From assembly GCA_001695595.3 (NCBI GenBank), contig MBPM02000014.1, positions 372,001-436,000 of the forward strand: a stretch of 64,000 bases of DNA. Direction: 5' to 3'. The translations under genes were made by a program, and so were the position numbers. Below the pieces are notes generated by a model. That model did not search any database. It had not been told where the DNA came from and saw nothing but the letters and a program-made list of their open reading frames with translations. This document shows, one piece after another, positions 36,101-45,969 of this stretch (the stretch's first letter is position 1; each line of letters begins with the position of its first letter). Origin of the DNA: Plasmopara viticola (Eukaryota; Oomycota; Peronosporomycetes; Peronosporales; Peronosporaceae).

Positions 36101-36579
36101 GAAAACGTTCAAAATAACAATGCAACTGGAAGATGTGAATTACACGACAAAAATATTGAAACTTTGGTATCATTGATGCTAAAGAATTAATTCAAAGGCA
36201 GTAATAAAGCTAACGTGCGCTCGCGCTTAACTTTTAATCAAAGGACATCCCTTTACATCAAGGCTTCACATCTCGAAGCAGACGCCAGCGCATTTAGCGC
36301 TCTATGTTGCTATTTGTTTGTAAAGTTGTATCTTTGACCATCACCCCGTACATTCTATTACATTTAGACTTGAAAAGCACTCAATTGAGGGGGATATGAT
36401 GCAAGCATTCGTTTGTTCTATCGTATATTATCGATTTCAAGGTATCAAAGAAGTCTACCCGTCGGCCTGTTCAGGTGTTGGTGACCGAGCAAAAAGGCCA
36501 GGGGCGCATTATCACCAAAAGGCTGCGTCTGTTTCAAAAGCTGCACTTTCGCTTTTTTTACGTACTAGTACAAAGTGAA
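33157..36579. other. Gene-poor stretch upstream of the receptor-phosphatase
   Basis: Holds the receptor gene's promoter (no clear Inr seen). The rest has no recognisable gene. A GC-richer patch at 33.97-34.26 kb and a minus frame at 33.57-33.88 kb resemble eroded exons but match nothing I recognise. Confidence 0.4.
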
Positions 36580-38380
36580 GCGTCAGTCAAACGTTTATTT
36601 TGGGAAAGAAATTGCCAGAGGAGTACCCACTTCTACCGCCATTAGCTACCACACACGCCCGCCGATCAAGACAGATGGAGTCGCTCCTTGTTGCTCCACA
36701 CGCAACACTGCAGACATTATGACCATTACGACCTTCCAGGACTAGTGCAGAACATTTCTTTTTTTTTCTTTTTGAAGGGCTTCATGCTCATCGTGAGCAG
36801 CTTGGATTCAATTGGAGGCGTTCGCCTAGGGCGCCAACGTCCGTCGCTGACGACTCCAACATCTACCCTTGACAGTGGTTCTATAGATCGATCTCTAGCT
36901 ATAGAAGCGACTTCAGGCGCAACCAGAATGCGTCAGAAATATCTACAACAATGTGTTACACCACACCACATCTGAAGCGAGATCGAGTGTTTGCTTATTC
37001 AACCGTCTAACTTGCATGAATATATTGATCCTTTCTGGCAAGGAATGCCTCAATGAAGAATGACTGCAAGTGAAATAAGATGCAGCAAGGCTGCCATTGC
37101 TATACGCTTAAAGGAAGACTGCGACCAGATCTTTGAATCTCGTTTTGCGTATCGTTGACGAAAGCACAGCATATGCCTCAAACCACAAGCATTAAGTTTA
37201 TTGTCAGCCAAACAGAAAAATCTTTATATAATGGTGCCATATATCCCTTCATCTTTGCCAACATTGGTATTTACGTGCTTGTCCACCGAGCTTGAAAACA
37301 GGCAGAGCTCTTTCCGTTGGTTCGTCCGCAATAAAGCAAACATATATTCGCTTCGAAGTCATGAGAGTGCATCAATACTAAACGTTGCACTTATGTCAAC
37401 GGTTGCTCTTCGTCTTGAGCTGCAAGCACCAAGTAAATCTTTAATTTAAGTGATCTTTTGGCAAAGAAAGCTCCGCAGGAATCTCCACCTCTTCCACCGT
37501 GGACATTCACAGGCATCATTACTAATAGCTCATTCTAGGCCAAAGATTATGCCTTCGTCTTAAGCTTCAAGCGCAACTTCGGCTAGTTGTTTAGAAACAA
37601 AGCGTCAAAGAATTTCGACCCTCGTCACCATGTCACACACTTTTCCTTAAAATTCAATAAAGATCGTGCTACTCTTGATTCTTAGCTGCTTCAATCACGA
37701 AAAGGTATTTAACAGGATCTCTTTGATCTCTCTGACTCAAAATAGGGCAATCCTCAATTTCTTACTTTGAAGGCCTTCGGCTTGGACGGGTATTTAATTT
37801 TGGCACGAACGTCATTTACGTATTCAAATACAAATAGTCTTCATTAAAAAGCTGACAGAGCCTCAAATCGTTATTAGAACCACTCTACACGTGCACAGAT
37901 CGCAAATGCTACACATTTTAGAGCCAAGCAAGGCAATCAGCTTGTTCAGTTTGTCCTTTATTCCCGTAGAGTAATGAAACGTACTGCTTTGTCCTCACAA
38001 TAAACAGTCTTAGCAACTCAGGTGTACATTGCTACCAGGTGCAGACTGACCTTCGTGGCGTTCTGTATTTCACAAGACTTGGATCACATACAACCGAGGA
38101 TGAAGGTGTGGCCATCATCACTTGTCTGGTCGGATGGCAATGACCAATCATGCAGCAAAAGAGGCTGCCCCTTAATTTTCTTACTAGACAAAAACCAAAT
38201 GAATGAACAAAAGGTTGTTTTTCCCGTCAGGATGCATCATTATTAACGGCTTCTTTTGTGCCGAAGGTGTGCCTTCGTCTTAAACCATGAGCACAATTTC
38301 GATCAGGTGCTCGAATGAAGAAAACGCCAGGGAAATCTTGAATTTGCCGCCATGGTCAATCGCACCATCGCACTTGGTCT
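36580..38380 (+). repeat. Four divergent copies of a roughly 100-bp unit
   Basis: Related segments lie near 36585-36660, 37395-37515, 37545-37650 and 38265-38375. Three share a 'GCYCTTCGTCTTRA-GC-TCAAGC' start; GAAAGAAA..GCC-GAGGA and a CCACCTCTTCCRCC end recur in the others. The spacing is irregular. The units read as an old proline-containing ORF with stops. The alignment was done by eye. Confidence 0.4.
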
Positions 38381-38944
38381 TTCAGGCAGACAAAGTCAGC
38401 TTTCGTTAATTCGGTAGCAAAAAGCCGCTAACACCTACATTATTGCTTTAGCCTTTTGGACACCGGACAGGGCATTTTCCTACTTTGTCATTGAAAATCT
38501 TCTACTTCATTGGATCGGGTCGAAGAAAATTTGCATAAATAATTTGATATAGTCTTGGTGATAAGACTAATCTTAATTAAAGAGTCAGATAAGCGAATTG
38601 CCACTTCTATTGGCTCAGTACGTCAGAGATCTGAATATAAATTTTTCTTTTGAGGAAATAGCAGCACTAACCTTGCTACGAATTCCGTGGAAGCGCAGTT
38701 TGTCGAGACAAAAGGTATCAGAAACGTAGTTTTATGCAATAACTCTAGTACTCCAGGCTGCCTCGAGGTTCTCGACCTTGTGGTACCCCAATTTTTTTAC
38801 AACGCTGGCCAACAAGACCCTTTAATTACATATTCGGCGATTTACATTTTTGCACATTAAAATCCAGCTGTACGCTGTCACAAATGTTTGTTATTGTATG
38901 ATCGTCGACCGGTCGGAACTATCAAGTTCTATATTATTGAATAC

Positions 38945-39296
38945 ATCTGGAACTATAGCTTGGAAAAGGTTGGGGTGACGCCCTCCTTCCAAGCGCGGGG
39001 GCTAAATGCTCGCGCGCTTCGGGCAGGTGCTCTCGGGCATCTGCAGGTCTCTAACGAGTCTCACCCTCGACGCGACGGTCTCCAGCACCGGGCGCTACCT
39101 GGGCTCTTACCAAGGCAGAGCGAAGCAGAATAATGGAAGACCCTCACGACCTCGGGGCTGGCTGCACTGCCCGCCGAACGAGACCCGACGTATGCGGACA
39201 CCACTCTATGCCGTGGACTAGCCAGACTGAGCCTAGCACGTGCATACCTTGGCAACGCGATAACGTAATACAATACAATACAATCTGGAACTATAG
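38945..39296 (+). mobile_element. Short LINE-derived element, copy 2, with target-site duplication
   Basis: The element is 38959-39282 (324 bp) between perfect 14-bp duplications ATCTGGAACTATAG (38945-38958 and 39283-39296). It has the same three-part structure as copy 1: the 5' module, the internal GGGCTCTTACCAAG block, and a 3' module ending GCGATAACG with an (AATAC)n tail. It differs from the other copies at scattered positions, so it is a separate insertion and not a recent segmental copy. Confidence 0.92.
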
Positions 39297-39689
39297 TTAT
39301 TGTCAGAATTCTTACTTTTGAATACTTTCGACCACCTTCACGTATCTAACATTCGCTTTTCGATTTGTGGTGTGTTTTAGGGCCCAAATTGCAAACGCGA
39401 CCACTCGAGGAAACTAAGCGATGAGATAGGCCCAAAACCCACAATTCGCCTGTGAACAGTACCACAAAATCTTATAGCAGGTCGCCGATCGATGGAATCT
39501 GGTAGACCACCAGCTGCTCACCACGCAGGGATGGATACAAACGTCAAAAAATGTCTTGCTGATATTTAAGGAGCCGACTTTTTCTCCGACAGACATTTTT
39601 AATCAAATTCGACAGCTTCTCGCGCAAGTGTAAAACTTTCATCGTGCTTACTGTGCAAGCGGTCTGACATGTTCCACATAGACCCTTTG

Positions 39690-39790
39690 GTCGCTCGGCT
39701 TTGGACCGGGAGGTATCCAATACATATAGAATAAAAGATAGGTCACCAAAGTGGACGAGCCATCTCTTATTATAATGTAACTGCCCTACC
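39690..39790 (+). repeat. Repeat fragment shared with 61.05-61.16 kb
   Basis: GGACCGGGAGGTATCCA, ATAGGTCACCAAAGTGGAC and CTGCCCTACC recur, in the same order and spacing, near 61045-61160 (GGACCGGAAGGTGTCTA, ATAGGTCACTAAAGTAGAC, CTGCCCTACC). Probably two copies of one old LTR or transposon end. Confidence 0.5.
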
Positions 39791-39947
39791 CCTTTCAAAC
39801 AGGTGTAACAATAAAAAAAGTCCATGGTGAAATGAAGGGCCTAGGGATGGGAACGTCAGTTCAACGTTAAGCACGTTAAACCGGTATCCGTTGACGTATT
39901 GCAAACGTTTTGAGACGTCCCGGCAATATTAATGTAAAGAACACCAC

Positions 39948-41127
39948 ACGAGCACAGGTTTCGGAAAAGGTTGGGGTGACGCCCTCCTTCCAAGCGCGGG
40001 GGCTTAATGCTCGCGCGCTTCGGGCAGGTGCTCTCGGGCATCTGCAGGTCTCTAACGAGTCTCACCCTCGACGCGACGGTCTCCAGCACCAGGCCAAACC
40101 CCCTTCCACGCCCTTAATCGCGCCAACCGCATCCGGATTGGCTCCTTTAATGTGAATTCTCTAGGTTCGAAGCGCAAGAAGCACGTAACACTCCCCGAAG
40201 ATCTCCGGCGCTACCGCGTCGATATCCTTGGCCTCCGCGAAACCAAGATCTACGATAGAGGTGAGCACCGCATTGATGACTTCCTTCTAACCCCGAAAAA
40301 AAAAAAAAAAAAAAAACGAAGCCAAGACCGAAGTCACCGAAATCCGCCGCCACTGCAACCCGTCGGGCGCCACTCGACACGCCCGATCCCGAGAAGAAAC
40401 CTGGCACCACACTAAGAAGCTCGGAACACTCCTCGGCGATATTAAAGATCTATCCCGACGCAAGTCCCTGGCCACCCTCGCGCTCCACCGCCTCTGGTCC
40501 GTCTGGCTCCGCCCCACGTTCATCTCACCCAAGACACGCATTCGATTGTACAACACCTACGTTCTACCGATTCTGCTATACAACTGGGCTCTTACCAAGT
40601 CAGAGCTCCACGGCCTCGAGAGTTTCCATCGCCGCCAGCTTCGCTACGCTCTTGGCTATCGCTACCCCCGACCCATTTCGAATGCAAGACTCTACGACCT
40701 CTGTGATGAGCGGCCGCTGAGACTACGACTGACACAAGCTCGCTGGCGCCTGTTTGGCCATGTACTTCGCCGCTATCCCGACATTCCAGCTGACCTCCAG
40801 ATGCGTGCCCACTTCTTCTCCACCGCAGCAAAATGGCGCGGACGTTCTCGCACCACGCTCCCCTCGACACTCGACCACAATCTTGTTTCCCGTGGCTCCG
40901 GCTTTCGACTCCGGACAGCACAAGACCTCGAAGTGGTACGTACCCTTGCACAAGACCGAAAGAAATGGAAGACCCATTTGACCTCGGTGCTGGATGCACT
41001 GCCCGCCGAACGAGACTCGACGTATGCGGACACCACTCTATGCCGTGGACTAGCCAGACTGAGCCTAGCACGTGCATACCTTGGCAACGCGATAACGTAA
41101 TACATTACATTACATTACGAGCACAGG
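39948..41127 (+). mobile_element. Long copy of the LINE-derived element, nested in the hAT
   Basis: The element is 39959-41116 (1158 bp) with perfect 11-bp duplications ACGAGCACAGG (39948-39958, 41117-41127). After the 135-bp 5' module comes the start of an APE-type endonuclease (RIRIGSFNVNSLGS ... VDILGLRETK ... HRIDDFLLTP). A 20-A run (about 40298-40317) follows. The sequence then resumes with the C-terminal part of the LINE ORF2 downstream of the reverse transcriptase (LYNTYVLPILLYNWALTKSE ... RRQLRYALGY ... RWRLFGHVLRRYP) up to LARAYLGNAIT and a stop. The tail is (ATTAC)n. The reverse-transcriptase catalytic part is missing, so this copy is also an internal-deletion derivative. Confidence 0.92.
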
Positions 41128-41161
41128 ATAGAAGAAAGAGCTTACAACGCATCGTTCCCGG

Positions 41162-43400
41162 ATGAAGCCTCCACCATCAAATGATCCTGCGCCGCCGCCC
41201 CTGTTCAAGATGCGTCGTATTAAGAAGGACGATTACTGGTCGTTCATCCGACTTGTAGCTCCAAACGCACAGCTACCACCGGGAAAGAAGGCGTGGGAAT
41301 CGTCTGATACAAACTTGGCTTATTGTCTAAAGTGCAAAAGCTCTTTCAGCTTTTGATCAGGAAGTAGCGCCAGCATTCGAAAGCACATGAATCAAAACAT
41401 CCACAAGATCTCAGCAGAGCTGGGCGTGAACAAGCATCCAAGCGAGTGGCAATCGCACTTTGTGCAACGCGAAAATCTGATGCAATGATGTTTTCTCCGA
41501 CAAAGAGAACAAGAAAGATCGATCCAGCCGACGAAGAGATGGCCACAAGAGCTTTCATTGATTGGATTGCCAAACGACTGCGCCCACTAAGTGTTGCCGA
41601 CGACAAGGAGCTTTGTTTTTTTTTGACGTTGATTCAGACGATGAGAGGTCTGTACGAGCTACCCTCTCGCCGTATATAACTGAAAAAATGCAAAATCACT
41701 GTCAGTTCAAGCGATCGCTGGTAAAGACGTAGATTGCTGAAGATGCAGACTTCTATTCTCTCACATCTGACATGTGGACATCTCGAGCAACAGATAGCTA
41801 TATTTCGCTTACTATTCATTTTGTGAATATCAATTTTGAGATGATGGCGTACACTTTAGAAGTTATGAGTTTTGTGGGAAGCACACTGGCATCAGAATTG
41901 AATGCAAACTGGGCGTGCTCATGCGCAAGTGGGGACGCTACATTTGATTGTATCAGGAGCTTTCTCGAAAACAAGTGTCGAAGTGACAAATGTGGAAGAG
42001 GTTAATGACGGGAACGAGGAAGTTAGAGAGGAGGTTGAAAATATTGCTGACTGTGAAGATGATGAGGAGCAGTGGATTGAGAACCTTGCAATTGAAGTGG
42101 AAGCTATTGCGTTTTTGAAGCAAGAAATGGTAGATATCGAATCCCAAACGATTGCAAGTTCTATAGACAGCGTTTCGCATGAATCTGAGCTACTGGACGT
42201 TAATGCTGATGACACGCTGGATGGAGGTCTTCTTGATGGTTGTCTTAGTGTGCGGACAACAACTTCAATTCTAAACGCTATGAACTAAGCCATGAGTGAA
42301 ACAAGAATGCATGTTTCTACCTTTTGCAAATTTGTTCACTACTTCAACAAAAGTTTTAAAGGGAAAGACAAGTTGAAGTCGCTACAAAATGTGGCCGTAC
42401 CTCTTACCGTTATTTCAGATGTAGCCACCCGCTGGAATAGCACGCATCACATGATTCAACGCCTTCTGCATTCTCGTCCTAGTATCCAATCATTCATGGA
42501 GTTTATATTGACAGCGAAAGGCAAAGAAGAGTTCAGCGACGCAAGTATTGTGAGGCCCACTGGAGAAATGTGTTTTAGCATCCAATGCCTCGACAAGCTT
42601 CTCGTGGCTTTTGAGCTGGTAACTAAGACACTATCAGGTGGAACATACCCCACTGCTACATTGATTTATCCATGTATACGCCTTCTTGAAAAGCGGCTAT
42701 TAAATCAGAGGTTTTTTGCCAAAATACCGCCTACTCACGCTGGAGAATATTACTATAGCTCGGTGCTAGAACGCATGCATCTCGTCCGTCGGTTTTTCTT
42801 TTTTTTGCTCCGAAAAAGATTCAAGCAATTACCTTTGGATGTGAAATATTGCTGCTTGCTCGATCCTCAATTCGTGCATGGTAAGTCACTGAACGCAACA
42901 GAAAAAATAGAAGGGAGGGAGCTCTTGGTGAGCGAGGCAATGCGCTCTGCTGGTGCTGATATCTACAGCACGAGCTTCGATGAGGATAGCGATGAAGAAG
43001 AGAACCTCATAAATGATCTCCTTGGACGCAAGCGAAGATCGCCTCATCCTCAAGTGCAAAACGGGTTGTCGCTTCGTGCAAAAGTAGAGGCAGAGGTGAA
43101 TCGATACTACGATAGATCTTATCAAAAAGCACAAGAATATACGTGCCGAGAGCAGAAGTCCAAAACACAAAAACTCGACGATGGTCTCAAGTGGTGGCGC
43201 GAAATGGCAGTGATTTTTCGCTCTTAGCTCCTATTGCGAGGAAATATTTTGGCATGGTAGCTACATCAGTACCTTCAGAGCGCTGCTTTTCGTGGGCAGG
43301 AATCATTATTACAGCACGGCGTAATAGGTTGTCTTGTTCCAACCAAAGAGATCTCATTTTTCTTTACAGCAATACGATTGGCGAGACACCAGAGGAGTAG
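41162..43400 (+). pseudogene. hAT transposase pseudogene
   Basis: Opens with MKPPPSNDPAPPP, then a BED-type finger (YCLKCKSSFS ... RKHMNQNIH) broken by a TGA at about 41354. LTSDMWTSRATDSY near 41.77 kb is the hAT first-Asp block. An intact frame at 42292-43227 carries the long catalytic core (DVATRWNSTHHMIQRLL, YCCLLDPQF). After a frameshift near 43203, the C-terminal dimerisation part follows, PIARKYFGMVATSVPSERCFSWAG ... RNRLS, to a stop at 43400. Few lesions, but not functional as it stands. Confidence 0.88.
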
Positions 43401-43785
43401 CTGAAGACGTACGGTAGAAACGTGCTAAAGAGTTACATGTTGTAAATAGACTTTTTGCACAACTCACATCAGCTTTAATGTGCCAGCAGCCGAATTGTTT
43501 TACAAATTCTTCTCCCGTCCGTTCTTATGTTTGTGCAGCTTGAACATGGTATGGTTTCAAAACATTGGTTTGTTTGTCTTTCTGAGACGTCAAACAACGT
43601 CTAAAAAACGTGAACGGGAACTCCCGACGGGAACGGGAGCCACATTTTTTTTACGTTAACACCGTTTACGTCCCCATCCTTTCAAGGGCAGAGTCCTAGC
43701 GTGTGACTTAAATTCTCTTATATGTTCCAAGTCGATATTCCAATATATATATCGTGCAAAATGTTCTTACATAGTGTTGTCTGTC

Positions 43786-43799
43786 TCAATTTACACTTT
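43786..43799 (+). promoter_or_regulatory. Inr+FPR-like core promoter of CIAO3
   Basis: TCAATTTACACTTT fits the same initiator pattern as three other genes in the window. It lies 44 bp upstream of the ATG at 43844 and about 104 bp downstream of the hAT right end, so the transposon sits immediately upstream of the core promoter. Confidence 0.5.
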
Positions 43800-43843
43800 T
43801 ATAGTTTCACAAAAAAATATACTTGGTCATAATTTACGGCATT

Positions 43844-45464
43844 ATGGTGAGAATCCTTGGCTTCTGCACGTTATGCTGAAGCTCTCTTCACCATGTTTAT
43901 TACTTTTTAGGCGTCCGTGTTCCTTGGTGATCTAAATGACTATATTCAGCCATCGCAGGCATGCGTTAACCCGCTGTTTACGACTCACAAACTTGAGGGT
44001 GATAGCGGCACTGATACCGTGGCCACAATTACGCTACAGACAGAGCTCTCTGCTGTGGACTTGGCCGTACCGCAACCTTCCAAGGCCAGCATTATCAAAA
44101 CTTCGACCCACGAAAAAGCCACCATTTCACTGGATGACTGTCTCGCGTGCAGTGGCTGCGTCACGTCAGCCGAGACAGTGCTGATTTCGCAACAAAGTTA
44201 CAAGGAAATGCTGGACAAGTTGGCTTCTGGAACGCACGATTACGTGGTAGTGACACTTTCACCGCAGTCGAGAGCATCGCTGGCGGAGCACTTCGCAATC
44301 TCTGTGATTGCTGTACACCGCAAGCTCGTGACGCTGTTTCGAAATCTCGGAGTGAACCTCGTTATCGACTCCACGTCCAGTGGAGACTTTGCTTTACTCG
44401 AGTCTCGAGCGGAGTTCTTGCACCGGTATCGCAGCCAACAAAAGACCGTTTGGGCGCGGCCGCCATCCTCAGTGGCTGTTTCTTCCGCCAAAACAGAATA
44501 CTTAGAGCCGATCACTGCTGTCAATCCTCAACAGGATCCGCTTAAAGCGCTACCGATGCTCGCATCGTCCTGTCCTGGATGGATCTGCTACGCTGAAAAA
44601 TCGCAGCCAGCTGCAATTCCATTTATTGATACAACAAAATCCCCACAACAAATTGCTGGTTCAATTATTAAGCGGTTTGTGAGTAGCGAGCACGGCTTGA
44701 AGCCGAGTCAAGTGTATCATGTTGCGATAATGCCGTGTTTTGACAAAAAACTGGAAGCGTCTCGTAAGGACTTTCAGGACCCAGAGGATGCAACGAAAGA
44801 TGTGGACTGCGTGCTTGCTACTACAGAAATACTTGAGTTGATAGATTCATTGCAGGTAAATTTTGCCTCGCTTGAGCTTGCAAGTTTGACACCCGAGGAA
44901 ATCAGGCTGAGTGGTGTGTCTGAAGATGGGTCCACTGTGTTCGGTAGCAGCCATAATTCTAGCTCGGGTGGCCATCTCGAACACATCTTCCGTTTCGCAG
45001 CTAGGGAGCTGTATAACGTGGAGGTGGATGGTCCACTAACTTATGTTGCTGGTCGCAATCCTGACTTTCGTGAAGTATCGCTGGTGGTGGAAGGCAAGGA
45101 AGTGCTAAATTTTGCTGTAGCTTATGGTTTTCGCAATATTCAGTCGATAATGACGAAGATCAGGCGGAACAAGTGCCCATACCACTACGTTGAAATCATG
45201 GCGTGCCCAAGCGGGTGCTTAAACGGTGGCGGGCAGATAAAGCCCAAGTCGACGCTTTTGGTGTCAGAGTTGCTTAAAAACGTTACGGATCGCTTCCAAG
45301 AGTTGCGCGAGCGCGATCCTGTTGCCAACCCTGCGGTGCATTACTTATATGAAAAATATTTGGGTGGACGTCCGTTCTCTGAACTAGCGCGTCAAGTGCT
45401 TCACACCCAGTATCACGCTGTGCCAATGCTAGAGCAGTCGAACCCATTAGGCATTAAGTGGTGA
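43844..45464 (+). CDS. CIAO3/NAR1 cytosolic Fe-S cluster assembly factor
   Basis: [FeFe]-hydrogenase-like protein of the cytosolic iron-sulfur assembly (CIA) pathway, about 518 aa. It passes [4Fe-4S] clusters between the scaffold and the targeting complex. The long frame has no usable ATG. An intron 43847-43910 (GTGAGA ... TTTTTAG, 64 bp) joins an isolated ATG (43844-43846) to GCGTCCGTG, giving MASVFLGDLNDYI, which matches the family's MAS-start and DLDDFI. Exon 1 therefore codes for only the start Met. Cluster ligands are present: an N-terminal Cys in SQAC, CLACSGC (about residue 77), and the H-cluster-type cysteines in SCPGW, MPCFDKK and MACPSGCLNGGGQ. The C-terminus ends in Trp (GIKW), as in animal homologues. 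The CIAO3 name is by homology. Confidence 0.92.
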
Positions 45465-45494
45465 TCCTTTACTACCGCGTGTACCTACGAATGA

Positions 45495-45644
45495 CTATCT
45501 ATTTGTATCATCTACGTACATAATCATGTTGGCTACCTTTCCTTCTGCTATCACAGCAACTGTCAGTACGCGGTGGCCTTGTTGCCAAACATTTGCACAA
45601 GACAAATTAAAGACTAGAACAACGATTGCCACGAGTCTTGACAT
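45495..45644 (-). pseudogene. S1/P1-nuclease-like N-terminal fragment
   Basis: A minus-strand frame opens with a good signal peptide (MSRLVAIVVLVFNLSCA), then VWQQGHRVLTVAVIAEGKVA. That resembles the mature N-terminus of S1/P1 zinc nucleases (W..xGH...... IA). It stops after 49 residues and runs into CIAO3, so the rest of such a gene (over 230 residues) is absent. It could be a truncated relic or chance. It may lie within the 3' UTRs of its neighbours. Confidence 0.35.
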
Positions 45645-45969
45645 TTCATCCACAAGAGAGAAATTCTGTTTCTGAGTGAAATCACACAATTACGTTGCTT
45701 TTCTAGTCAGCCTTTGTTTTGAAAGAATGTATGTGCAAGAAACTTTTTTACCGGAAATTGCGCATTTCACCCGCTTTGAACCATACATCACGTCAGGCAA
45801 GCTTCGATATAAACTGAAACTTTCCTCACACGCGGTGCCAAAGCAACAAGAGTTGAGCCGTTGGGCGTCGATTTGTTAAAGCAAAAGCAAACCTTTATTG
45901 AGATCATGTTGTATGTCTATCGCGATTTACGAGCATTTTCTTTTTGTAAAAGCTATCACATGGGTCGTG

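Larger units (their letters stand above)
39834..43690 (+). mobile_element. hAT transposon, interrupted by a nested LINE derivative
   Basis: Terminal inverted repeats are TAGGGATGGGAACG (39842-39855) and, read from the right end, AAAGGATGGGGACG (43682-43669), 11 of 14 matching. The flanks GAAGGGCC (39834-39841) and CAAGGGCA (43683-43690) match at 6 of 8, as expected for an aged 8-bp hAT target duplication. The element is 3841 bp including the 1158-bp insertion at 39959-41116. Its right end lies 161 bp before the CIAO3 start codon. Confidence 0.85.
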
